From Deltaproteobacteria bacterium (GTDB lineage: Bacteria; UBA10199; JACPAL01; JACOUP01): DNA of 5,521 nucleotides. The translations under genes and the position numbers were made by a program. Every line of letters begins with the position of its first letter. The stretch's first letter is position 1. Of this stretch, positions 1 to 5,521 are shown piece after piece. The DNA lies in assembly GCA_030649435.1 (NCBI GenBank), contig JAUSKE010000047.1, positions 1 to 5,521 on the forward strand, written 5' to 3'. The notes beneath the pieces were generated by a model. That model saw only the letters and a list, made by a program, of their open reading frames with translations. It made no database searches and was not told the origin of the DNA.

Positions 1-109
1 CGGAGGGGATGGAAGAGGCGCTTGTTGTCTTGTCTTCACCCCCACAGGATAAGACTGCTAGCAGGATCGCTATGAGTGGTAGGAAAGTCCTTCTCTTGGC
101 AAGTTCCAC
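1..109 (-). CDS. N-terminus of a second lipoprotein, paralogue of the 179-1816 gene (partial)
   Basis: The gene runs off the left edge, leaving 36 codons. The peptide starts M(GTG)-E-L-A-K-R-R, continues with a hydrophobic stretch (FLPLIAILLAV), and reaches a lipobox-like VLSC with the acceptor cysteine at residue 22. A GG and then a Thr/Ser-rich linker follow. This is a type II (lipoprotein) signal peptide. Glycine after the cysteine, rather than aspartate, fits outer-membrane sorting. GTG is chosen because it is the only usual start codon between the upstream in-frame TAA and the hydrophobic core. It also aligns with the ATG of the neighbour: M-E-L-A-K-R versus M-K-L-V-K-K, and SCGGED versus SCGGEK. 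No Shine-Dalgarno is visible and the start lies 6 nt from a -10 box. The function of the missing body is unknown; FN3 or propeller domains are an inference from the paralogue. Confidence 0.75.
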   Translation of the reverse strand, partial: MELAKRRTFLPLIAILLAVLSCGGEDKTTSASSIPS

Positions 110-115
110 ATCATG

Positions 116-144
116 ATTGTACCGATAATCAAGAAGTTCAACAA
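116..144 (-). promoter_or_regulatory. Promoter of the partial lipoprotein gene (copy A of duplicated promoter)
   Basis: On the minus strand TTGTTG (144-139) and TACAAT (121-116) are separated by exactly 17 nt, a sigma70-type arrangement. The whole block 116-147 matches 1832-1863 upstream of the paralogue at 26 of 32 positions, including both boxes and the spacing. The expected transcription start, about 7 nt past the -10 box, falls on the GTG start codon, which implies a leaderless mRNA. The rest of the 110-178 gap is A/T-rich, with no hairpin that would terminate the upstream lipoprotein transcript, so read-through from that gene is also possible. Confidence 0.55.
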
Positions 145-178
145 GGGATATTTAACATACCGATTTATTTATTGTAAA

Positions 179-1816
179 TTAGCTCCAAGGGATGCTGACA
201 AGGATCAAATTACCTGTATTGCTACCAGCGACTGAGAGGGTTGAGATGGCGGTGAGTACTCCGGTTGTTGAGTTGATGCTGTAAGAGGTGAGTGTCGTTC
301 CAGTGCTGTTCAAGAGAAAGATAAAGCGCCCTGTTGGTTCAGAGATAAGATAACCGGTTCCAGGTGCTTTTGATACGGCACCGGTAGCAGTAGCGGCCCC
401 TAAGGCGCCGGTGGTCTGGTTGATCGTGTGGACATAGAGGGTATTAGCGCTGATTTCGTAGAGAAAGAGTCCGCTGCCATCAACGGTAACGGCAGAGGGC
501 CCAGATCCCCCTGTGGCAACGGCACTACCGATCGTGCTGAGCACGCCATTACTGATGGAGAGTTGACTGATGCTGCTGCTGCTCCCATTGGAGACATAGA
601 GAAAACTGTCGTTGGGAGAAAGAGCCATGTCGCCAGAAGAATTCCCAACGTTGATGGTGGCCCCCGCGGAGATCCCCCCACTGGTATTGATCGAATACGG
701 TCGAACAACACTGGGAGTTGCCGTGTCCAGAGCAAAGAGGTAACTCCCTGTCGAATCGACCAAAACTTTTGAGAGAGCAGAAAAACCACTGGCAACGGTA
801 CTGGCTGACGAAAAGGTGCCAGTGCTTGCGTTAACGGCATAACGAGTCATGACCGAGGAGTTACTTGTGTAGGCAAAGCTGCCATTGGGGAGAATAGCCG
901 TATTAGTAAAAGTGATTGTGTTCGAGTCGGATCCTGACACCGTAGGGGCCCCTGTGGTCTGGTCGATGGTGTAAACCCGAAGGGGACTAGCAGAGGAGTA
1001 GAGAAATTTTCCGCTCGGGTCAACTCCGAGATTGTAAGGGCTTGCTTGGGTCGAGACATCGGTCCCTACGGTCAAGGCGCCGCTATCCATGTTGATGGCA
1101 TAAGGGCGGATTTTGGCCGCTGTCTGATCAGCCGCATACAAAAACATTCTTTGAACTTTTCTGGGAGTTCCCGAGACCTCTTTGGAGACGGTACTGTTTC
1201 CACCAGAACCACTGGCAGTGAGGAGGTAGTAGTAAGTGGTGTTGTTTGTCAGTCCGGTATGGGAGTAAGAAGTGATGGCGATATTGTCGATCTTTGTTCC
1301 ATTGGCTGTGGTCACTCCACTGGAGGTGCTATGGTAGAGGGTGTAAGAAGAAGCGCCATCCACGGCGGGCCAACTGAGTGTATTCTTGGCGTTGCCTGGG
1401 GAGACAGTGAATGTAGAGACACCACTGGGGGTGGTGGCTATCGAGAGTTCACTGGAAGGGGTGCTTTCACCGGCATCGTTCGAGGCAGTCACGATGTAAT
1501 AGTAGGTTTTGCCTGTGGTGAGGTTCTCATGTTGGTAGGAGGTACTGGTGAGTGCACTGATGCTGGACCCATTGTCGACAGTGACACCTGTGGTTGTGCC
1601 ATAGTAGAGGGTGTACGAGGTAGCACCATCGACAGCAGTCCAAGAGAGAGCGATACTTGTGGTTGAGGCAGAGGCGGTCAAACCGGTCGGAGCAGCAGGC
1701 ACGGAAGTAGTAGTGGTTGAGGAATCCTTTTCGCCACCGCAGGATGGAGTTACCAATAGAATAAGCAGAAGCGACAAAAGTGACAGTTTTATGGGGGCTT
1801 TCTTGACAAGTTTCAT
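179..1816 (-). CDS. Surface/outer-membrane lipoprotein: two FN3 domains plus seven-bladed beta-propeller
   Basis: A 545-residue exported protein. Residues 1-26 form a lipoprotein signal: K/R-rich start, Leu-rich core, acceptor Cys26 followed by GG. The box TPSC is weaker than the canonical LxxC. A Ser/Thr linker (about 31-40) follows. Two FN3 domains (about 41-130 and 131-217) share the W-x-AVDGA-[T/S]-SYTLY core, a GVT-x-x-NG loop and TYYY-[I/L]-[V/L]-TAS. Residues about 220-545 form a lactonase/YncE-like propeller with seven repeats ending in Y-[A/S/T]-I-[N/D]-x-x-[T/S]-G-type strands near residues 239, 282, 326, 374, 419, 463 and 512, that is seven blades. Propellers of this type bind ligands or act as sugar lactonases, but no catalytic residues can be assigned. 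A structural, binding or adhesion role at the cell surface is inferred. The start is ATG without a Shine-Dalgarno, and the stop is TAA. It is divergent from nadE and tandem with its paralogue. Confidence 0.88.
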   Translation of the reverse strand: MKLVKKAPIKLSLLSLLLILLVTPSCGGEKDSSTTTTSVPAAPTGLTASASTTSIALSWTAVDGATSYTLYYGTTTGVTVDNGSSISALTSTSYQHENLTTGKTYYYIVTASNDAGESTPSSELSIATTPSGVSTFTVSPGNAKNTLSWPAVDGASSYTLYHSTSSGVTTANGTKIDNIAITSYSHTGLTNNTTYYYLLTASGSGGNSTVSKEVSGTPRKVQRMFLYAADQTAAKIRPYAINMDSGALTVGTDVSTQASPYNLGVDPSGKFLYSSASPLRVYTIDQTTGAPTVSGSDSNTITFTNTAILPNGSFAYTSNSSVMTRYAVNASTGTFSSASTVASGFSALSKVLVDSTGSYLFALDTATPSVVRPYSINTSGGISAGATINVGNSSGDMALSPNDSFLYVSNGSSSSISQLSISNGVLSTIGSAVATGGSGPSAVTVDGSGLFLYEISANTLYVHTINQTTGALGAATATGAVSKAPGTGYLISEPTGRFIFLLNSTGTTLTSYSINSTTGVLTAISTLSVAGSNTGNLILVSIPWS

Positions 1817-1833
1817 ACGAAGACAGATACCAT
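1803..1833 (+). promoter_or_regulatory. Possible nadE-rsmI promoter
   Basis: A perfect -35 hexamer TTGACA (1803-1808) lies inside the first codons of the divergent lipoprotein gene. The only nearby -10 candidates are poor: TACCAT (1828-1833) at 19 nt spacing or GATACC at 17 nt. The position suits transcription of nadE at 1872. However, the TTGACA is also the coding strand complement of a conserved L-V/A-K stretch, so it may be chance. Confidence 0.25.
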
Positions 1834-1860
1834 TGTACCGATAACCGAGAGTTCCGACAA
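1832..1860 (-). promoter_or_regulatory. Promoter of the FN3/propeller lipoprotein (copy B of duplicated promoter)
   Basis: TTGTCG (1860-1855) and TACAAT (1837-1832) on the minus strand are 17 nt apart and conserved in copy A upstream of the paralogue. The -10 box is 15 nt from the ATG, so the predicted 5' UTR is only about 8 nt and holds no Shine-Dalgarno. The -35 box is read on the opposite strand as part of the nadE ribosome binding site, so both genes use the same bases. Confidence 0.55.
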
Positions 1861-1864
1861 GGGG
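1859..1864 (+). promoter_or_regulatory. Ribosome binding site deciding the nadE TTG start
   Basis: AAGGGG is placed 7 nt before TTG at 1872. This supports the unusual TTG start, from which the protein begins with the family-typical MKIALAQIN. No ATG in a suitable position would preserve that conserved first beta strand. Confidence 0.7.
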
Positions 1865-1871
1865 TTTAAAA

Positions 1872-3560
1872 TTGAAAATTGCATTGGCTCAAATCAATAC
1901 GACCGTTGCTGATTTTGAAGGGAATTCTCAAAAAATCCTTCAGATGGCGGAGCGGGCTGCAAAGTTGGGGGCCGACCTGGTCGTTTATCCGGAGCTGACC
2001 CTCTGCGGCTACCCCCCTCGGGATTTGGTCGAAATCCCCTCCTTTATAAGGAAGGCTGCCAAGGTGCTGGATAAGATTGCCAAAGAGGCCCCTCCCTCCG
2101 TTGGCCTTTTGGTTGGGACGGTGGCGGAAAATACAAAAGGGGGAGGGAAGCCAGCCTTTAATCGGGCGGTTCTCCTCTGCAACGGAAAAATTCAGGGGAC
2201 CTATGACAAATCGCTTGTCCCTAACTACGATGTTTTTGAAGAAGGGCGTTATTTTGAGCCAGGGGTTCCAAACCGGATCACGACCTTCAAGGGGAAAAAA
2301 ATCGGCATCTCGATCTGTGAGGATATCTGGAACGACAAATTGTTTTGGACGAAACGGTTGTATAAAACCGATCCGATTGAGGAACAGGTGGCTTTGGGTG
2401 CTGAACTCCTGATCAACATCTCGGCTTCTCCCTACGCGATGGAAAAAGAAAAGAGGCGTCACGAGATGTTGCAGGCAATTGCAATCAAGCATGGGGTGCC
2501 GATCGCCTATGTCAACCTCGTCGGGGCGAATGACGAACTGGTCTTCGATGGTTTGAGTCTGGTGTTGGACGATAAAGGTCGTGCTGTGGCGGTTGGAAAA
2601 CAGTTTGAAGAGGATCTTCTTTTCTACGATCTTTCGAAAAAGGGGGAAGAAAAACCGATACCGGATGAAACAAACGACGTTGCCACCGCCTCCCGAGCCT
2701 TGGTCGTCGGGGTCCATGATTATGTCAAAAAGTGTGGTTTCAAAAAAGTCGTCTTGGGGCTCTCTGGCGGGATTGATTCTTCGCTCGTGGCAACAATCGC
2801 AGTCGAAGCGCTTGGGGCGGAAAATGTCGTTGGTGTCTTGATGCCATCTCCCTATACGAGTCGGGAGAGTATCGAAGATGCCAGTCAACTGGCGAAGAAC
2901 CTGGGGATCGAATCGATGACGATCCCGATCACCGAAATTTTCGAATCATATAAAATGATTTTAAATACGGATGTTGTAGGGGCGGCCCTGCGTGGCCGCC
3001 CTAATCAAGAGGGCAACCACATAGGGTTGCCCCTACAGGACGACGCCACGTTCGAAAACATCCAGGCACGAATTCGCGGGAACATCCTGATGGCGCTCTC
3101 CAATCGTTACGGTTATCTAGTCCTCTCCACCGGCAACAAATCGGAATTAGGGGTTGGCTACTGCACCCTCTATGGCGACATGAGCGGCGGGCTTGCGGTG
3201 ATTTCAGATTTGCCAAAGACGGTTGTGTATCCGGTGGCCCGACATTTTAATCAGAAGAGGGTTGTGATTCCCGAACGGGTCTTTACCAAGGCGCCGACGG
3301 CGGAGCTCCGACCGAACCAGAAAGATCAGGATTCATTGCCCCCCTACGAAACGTTAGACCTGATTCTTAAAAATTACATTGAAGAGCACAAAGGGGAGGA
3401 GGAGATTGTGAAGCTTGGTTTCGATAAAAAATTGGTGGCTGATCTCCTCCGGCGTGTCGATCGAAACGAATACAAGAGGCGTCAGGCCGCCCCCGGCATC
3501 AAGATAACGGCCAAGGCCTTTGGCATGGGGCGACGGTTTCCGATCGCGCGCAAAACATAA
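1872..3560 (+). CDS. nadE: Glutamine-dependent NAD+ synthetase with in-frame palindromic insert
   Basis: Cytosolic enzyme (EC 6.3.5.1) that amidates nicotinic acid adenine dinucleotide to NAD+ using ATP and glutamine, the last step of NAD synthesis. It has 562 residues, within the usual range. Residues 1 to about 260 are a nitrilase-fold glutaminase whose triad is visible as Glu41 (YPELTLCGYPPRD), Lys113 (YDKSLVPNYDVF) and Cys149 (GISICEDIWND). Residues about 275-562 are the synthetase: ATP P-loop LSGGIDSS (297-304), MPSPYTSRES (324-333), ENIQARIRGN (395-404), LSTGNKSELGVGY and YGDMSGGLAV (about 418-443), and KAPTAELRPNQKDQD (473-487). The start is TTG with a good ribosome binding site. The stop overlaps rsmI by one base. 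The oddity is about 21 residues (369-389) encoded by a palindromic repeat directly before the conserved DATFENIQARIRG segment. All recognisable catalytic motifs remain, so the gene is probably functional. Confidence 0.96.
   Translation: MKIALAQINTTVADFEGNSQKILQMAERAAKLGADLVVYPELTLCGYPPRDLVEIPSFIRKAAKVLDKIAKEAPPSVGLLVGTVAENTKGGGKPAFNRAVLLCNGKIQGTYDKSLVPNYDVFEEGRYFEPGVPNRITTFKGKKIGISICEDIWNDKLFWTKRLYKTDPIEEQVALGAELLINISASPYAMEKEKRRHEMLQAIAIKHGVPIAYVNLVGANDELVFDGLSLVLDDKGRAVAVGKQFEEDLLFYDLSKKGEEKPIPDETNDVATASRALVVGVHDYVKKCGFKKVVLGLSGGIDSSLVATIAVEALGAENVVGVLMPSPYTSRESIEDASQLAKNLGIESMTIPITEIFESYKMILNTDVVGAALRGRPNQEGNHIGLPLQDDATFENIQARIRGNILMALSNRYGYLVLSTGNKSELGVGYCTLYGDMSGGLAVISDLPKTVVYPVARHFNQKRVVIPERVFTKAPTAELRPNQKDQDSLPPYETLDLILKNYIEEHKGEEEIVKLGFDKKLVADLLRRVDRNEYKRRQAAPGIKITAKAFGMGRRFPIARKT
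2975..3037 (+). repeat. 63-bp REP/MITE-like palindromic element inserted in frame in nadE
   Basis: The ends are perfect 9-bp inverted repeats TGTAGGGGC / GCCCCTACA. Inside are two hairpins: stem 2980-2987 with 2994-3001 (GGGCGGCC, loop CTGCGT) and stem 3011-3018 with 3025-3032 (GGGCAACC, loop ACATAG). A 9-nt spacer (3002-3010) separates them. The second arm is an inverted copy of the first that differs by paired GG/CC to AA/TT changes, which keep the stem intact. The length is 21 codons exactly. Of six possible frames only the one read by nadE lacks stop codons. No clean target duplication is seen (GGATGT left, GGACGA right). The family resembles widespread REP-like repeats and is formally comparable to Rickettsia palindromic elements. 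There is no second copy in this window, so its repeat status is inferred from the structure. Confidence 0.8.
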
Positions 3561-4234
3561 TGCCGGGTATCCTTTATATCGTAGCAACCCCGATCGGTAA
3601 TCTGGAAGATATCACGCTCCGGGCCTTGCGGATTTTAAAAGAAGTCGACCTCATCGCTTGTGAGGATACCCGTCATACACTGAAACTTCTCAACCATTTT
3701 GAAATCAAGAAACCGCTGGTCAGTTATTTCGAACATAATCAGGTGAGGCGAACCCCCCAGATTGTCGCGGAACTCGGCAAGGGGAGAAACGTTGCCCTGG
3801 TCTCAGATGCAGGGACACCAGCCATCTCCGACCCCGGATTTCCATTGGTCAGGGAGGCGATCGCCCAAGGGGTGACGGTGGTCCCGATCCCGGGACCTTC
3901 GGCGGTGATTGCGGCACTGTCGGCTGCCGGTCTCCCAACCGATAGTTTTCAGTTCATCGGTTTCTTGCCCCCCAAATCAGGACGGAGGCATAATCTTCTG
4001 GAGTCCTTTAAGGAGGAAGAAGCGACCCTTGTTATTTACGAGTCCCCCCACCGGATTTTAAAGACGTTGGAGGAAGCCTCCCAGGTTTTCGGTCAGAGAC
4101 CGGCCGTGTTGGCCCGTGAGTTGACCAAGATTTACGAGGAGTTCATGCGAGGGACTCTTTGGGAGCTCCTCGAAAGAGTTCGCCAATCCCCACCCAAGGG
4201 GGAGATGGTCCTCCTGATTGCCGGTAAGCGGTAG
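3560..4234 (+). CDS. rsmI: 16S rRNA (cytidine1402-2'-O)-methyltransferase, short form
   Basis: Cytosolic SAM-dependent enzyme that 2'-O-methylates C1402 in the decoding centre of 16S rRNA, working together with RsmH. The 224 residues form a tetrapyrrole-methylase (SPOUT-unrelated) fold with the family motifs in order: VATPIGNLEDIT (8-19), ACEDTRHT (33-40), VSDAGTPAISDPG (81-93), PIPGPSA (109-115), GFLPPKSGRR (134-143), YESPHR (160-165), ARELTK (185-190) and KGEMVLLI (213-220). The E. coli enzyme has 286 residues. This one stops right after the catalytic domain and lacks the C-terminal helix-turn-helix extension, with no sign of a frameshift downstream. Its ATG overlaps the nadE TAA (TAATG) and has no strong Shine-Dalgarno, so translation is probably coupled to nadE. 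Confidence 0.95.
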   Translation: MPGILYIVATPIGNLEDITLRALRILKEVDLIACEDTRHTLKLLNHFEIKKPLVSYFEHNQVRRTPQIVAELGKGRNVALVSDAGTPAISDPGFPLVREAIAQGVTVVPIPGPSAVIAALSAAGLPTDSFQFIGFLPPKSGRRHNLLESFKEEEATLVIYESPHRILKTLEEASQVFGQRPAVLARELTKIYEEFMRGTLWELLERVRQSPPKGEMVLLIAGKR

Positions 4235-4245
4235 GAATTTTGCCC

Positions 4246-4273
4246 TTGCCAATATCCTTAAAAAAGCTATAGT
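4246..4273 (+). promoter_or_regulatory. Putative nusA promoter
   Basis: TTGCCA (4246-4251) and TATAGT (4268-4273), each matching the sigma70 consensus at 5 of 6 positions, are separated by 16 nt. The expected start is near 4280, about 80 nt before the nusA ATG and upstream of the terminator hairpin. Without experimental data it could be a chance match in A/T-rich sequence. Confidence 0.45.
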
Positions 4274-4301
4274 CGGACCACATTTTTGGTTAGGAAACCA
4301 G

Positions 4302-4333
4302 AAGTGGGCAGAGGTTGCCCACTTTTTTATTTT
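4302..4333 (+). terminator. Intrinsic terminator before nusA (operon end and/or attenuator)
   Basis: A perfect 9-bp stem AAGTGGGCA / TGCCCACTT (4302-4310 with 4316-4324), loop GAGGT, is followed by a T-rich tract (4323-4333). A small hairpin TGGTT-AGGA-AACCA (4287-4300) lies directly upstream. It sits 67 nt past the rsmI stop and so could end the nadE-rsmI transcript. Because a good promoter lies ahead of it, it may also attenuate nusA. No convincing antiterminator pairing was found; only CCAC (4278-4281) could pair with GTGG of the stem. Confidence 0.85.
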
Positions 4334-4344
4334 GTACGTATTTT

Positions 4345-4351
4345 AAGGAGG
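4345..4351 (+). promoter_or_regulatory. Strong nusA ribosome binding site
   Basis: AAGGAGG, a near-perfect complement of the 16S 3' end, lies 7 nt from ATG 4359. It is the strongest Shine-Dalgarno in the window and fixes the nusA start. It contrasts with the SD-less starts of rsmI and the lipoproteins. Confidence 0.85.
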
Positions 4352-4358
4352 CCTAAAG

Positions 4359-5521
4359 ATGTTTCAGGATTTGACGAAGGTGATGGAGCAGGTCTCGAAG
4401 GATAGAGGGATTCCCAAACAGATGCTTATTGAGGCGGTCGAGGCAGCGATGCTGACGGCGGCGCGCAAAAAGTATGGCCAGGTTCGGGAGATCGAGGCCA
4501 AATTTAATGAAGAGATTGGAGAGGTCGAGCTTTTCCAGTTCCGCAAGGTTGTTGAGACAGTGACGAACGAGTTAACGGAGGTGGACCCGTCTGATGCTCA
4601 CAAGCTTGATCCGGAGGCGCAGATTGGTGATTCCATCGGCGAAAAACTGGACAATAAATTTTTGGGACGGATCGCCGCCCAAACCGCGAAACAGGTCATC
4701 GTTCAGAAGGTCCGTGATGCCGAGCGTGATGTTGTTTACAACGAATACAAAGATCGTGTTGGTGAATTGATTACTGGCATAGTCCGACGGGTTGAAAAAG
4801 GGAATTTGATCGTCGACCTTGGACGAACGGAGGCAATGGTTCCTGTGAAGGAGCAGGTGAGGAGTGAGGTTTTTAAACCGAACGACCGGATCCAGGCCTA
4901 TTTTCTAACGATCGACCGTTCTTCGAGGGGTCCCCAGCTGATTTTGTCCCGGAGGGCGCAAGGGTTGGTGATTAAGCTTTTTGAAATGGAAGTTCCTGAA
5001 ATCTCCGAAAAAATTGTTGAAATCAAGAAAGCGGCCCGGGAACCGGGGGCTCGTTGTAAAATTGCCGTCTCCTCAAAGGATCATGATGTTGATCCGGTGG
5101 GGGCCTGTGTCGGCATGAAGGGATCCCGCGTGCAGAGTGTTGTTCAAGAGTTGCGTGGGGAAAAGATCGATATCGTTTGTTGGGATAACGATCCGGCCAA
5201 GTTTGTTTGTAATGCGATTGCTCCCGCCGAAGTCAGCAAGGTGATTATTCGTGAGAAGGATCATTCGATGGAGGTTGTCGTTCCGGATGATCAGCTGGCG
5301 CTGGCTATTGGTAAGAAGGGGCAGAACGTTCGCCTTGCCGGTCAACTGGTCGGTTGGAACATCGATGTTTATAGCGATAGCAAGTTGGACGAAATGGCCA
5401 AGAGGGCGAAGAAGATCCTCGTCAAGGCGTTGGGAGTTGATGATGGGGTTTCTACCATTCTTTATTCCCAGGCTTTTCGAACACCGGAAGAGATCGCCGA
5501 ATCCAGTTTTCAGGAGTTAGA
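4359..5521 (+). CDS. nusA: Transcription termination/antitermination factor NusA (3' end cut by window)
   Basis: The frame is open from ATG 4359 to the window end (387 codons plus 2 nt). NusA binds RNA polymerase near the RNA exit channel, promotes pausing and intrinsic termination, and joins antitermination complexes. Residues 1 to about 125 are the polymerase-binding N-terminal domain, ending in RIAAQTAKQVIVQKVRDAER. Residues about 135-200 are an S1 domain (GELITGIVRRVEKGNLIVDLG through QLILSRRA). KH1 follows at about 201-285, with DPVGACVGMKGSRVQ and GMKG at 252-255. KH2 is at about 286-345, with AIGKKGQNVRLAGQL and GKKG at 318-321. From about 365 a helix-hairpin-helix region starts (LYSQAFRTPEEIAESSFQEL), so an E. 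coli-like C-terminal repeat region may follow. The sequence is closest in feel to deltaproteobacterial NusA. The usual upstream partner rimP is not here; rsmI is. infB would be expected downstream but lies outside the window. Confidence 0.95.
   Translation, partial: MFQDLTKVMEQVSKDRGIPKQMLIEAVEAAMLTAARKKYGQVREIEAKFNEEIGEVELFQFRKVVETVTNELTEVDPSDAHKLDPEAQIGDSIGEKLDNKFLGRIAAQTAKQVIVQKVRDAERDVVYNEYKDRVGELITGIVRRVEKGNLIVDLGRTEAMVPVKEQVRSEVFKPNDRIQAYFLTIDRSSRGPQLILSRRAQGLVIKLFEMEVPEISEKIVEIKKAAREPGARCKIAVSSKDHDVDPVGACVGMKGSRVQSVVQELRGEKIDIVCWDNDPAKFVCNAIAPAEVSKVIIREKDHSMEVVVPDDQLALAIGKKGQNVRLAGQLVGWNIDVYSDSKLDEMAKRAKKILVKALGVDDGVSTILYSQAFRTPEEIAESSFQEL

Noticed and set aside
400..840. 146-codon minus-strand frame and the 428-772 plus-strand frame in the propeller region
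   Set aside because: Both are out-of-frame shadows of the lipoprotein gene with no domain or start signal.
942..959. GTAGGGGCCCCTGTGGTC, looks like a fragment of the palindromic element
   Set aside because: It encodes the conserved TTGAPT blade motif of the propeller on the minus strand and lacks the second arm, so it is coincidental.
1046..1666. 206-codon plus-strand frame opposite the FN3 domains
   Set aside because: The minus-strand FN3/propeller protein is clearly real. The antisense product is a Gly/Ser/Cys-rich artefact of the repetitive Thr/Ser/Gly codons, with no ribosome binding site.
1866..2888. Long open frame (340 codons) on the minus strand opposite nadE
   Set aside because: nadE on the plus strand has all family motifs. 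The antisense product is rich in F, R and H, matches no recognisable fold and is an effect of codon bias.
2969..3043. 6-bp target duplication (GGATGT / GGACGA) around the element
   Set aside because: Only 4 of 6 bases match, which is not distinguishable from chance.
4315..4344. Second nusA promoter overlapping the terminator (TTGCCC, 18 nt, TATTTT)
   Set aside because: Weak hexamers, and the predicted start would fall inside the Shine-Dalgarno.
5251..5520. 89-codon plus-strand frame near the right end
   Set aside because: It lies in another phase of nusA, whose KH2 motifs are read uninterrupted here; the product is Arg/Trp-rich nonsense.

Overview
This 5.5 kb window looks like chromosomal DNA from a Gram-negative bacterium. 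The best fit is a deltaproteobacterium-like lineage, because the NusA S1/KH region resembles Geobacter-type NusA in recall and because there are Sec/SPII outer-membrane lipoproteins with FN3 and beta-propeller domains. The taxonomic guess is low confidence and comes from protein resemblance only. There are five protein genes, two of them cut by the window edges. There is no tRNA, rRNA, CRISPR array or transposase, and no gene-free stretch longer than about 125 bp.

Left part, minus strand (1-1816): two tandem paralogous lipoprotein genes. The first (1-109) shows only its N-terminus, which starts with GTG and carries a lipoprotein signal peptide. The second (179-1816) is complete: lipoprotein signal, two FN3 domains and a seven-bladed lactonase/YncE-like propeller. 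Each gene is preceded by the same roughly 32-bp promoter block (TTGT[T/C]G, 17 nt, TACAAT), so promoter and signal peptide appear to have been duplicated together. In the first copy the -10 box lies only 6 nt before the start codon, which suggests a leaderless mRNA.

Middle, plus strand (1872-4234): glutamine-dependent NAD+ synthetase (nadE) and the 16S rRNA 2'-O-methyltransferase rsmI overlap by one base (TAATG) and form an operon. The most striking feature of the window lies inside nadE. A 63-bp palindromic repeat (2975-3037), with TGTAGGGGC/GCCCCTACA ends and two 8-bp hairpins, is translated in frame as about 21 extra residues just before a conserved synthetase motif. The only one of its six reading frames without a stop codon is the one used. 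This resembles the protein-coding palindromic elements described in Rickettsia.

Right part (4235-5521): a plausible promoter, a short leader and a strong intrinsic terminator precede nusA, which has a near-perfect Shine-Dalgarno and runs off the window end. A promoter followed by a terminator before the gene for a termination factor suggests autoregulatory attenuation. The alternative is that the terminator simply ends the nadE-rsmI operon.
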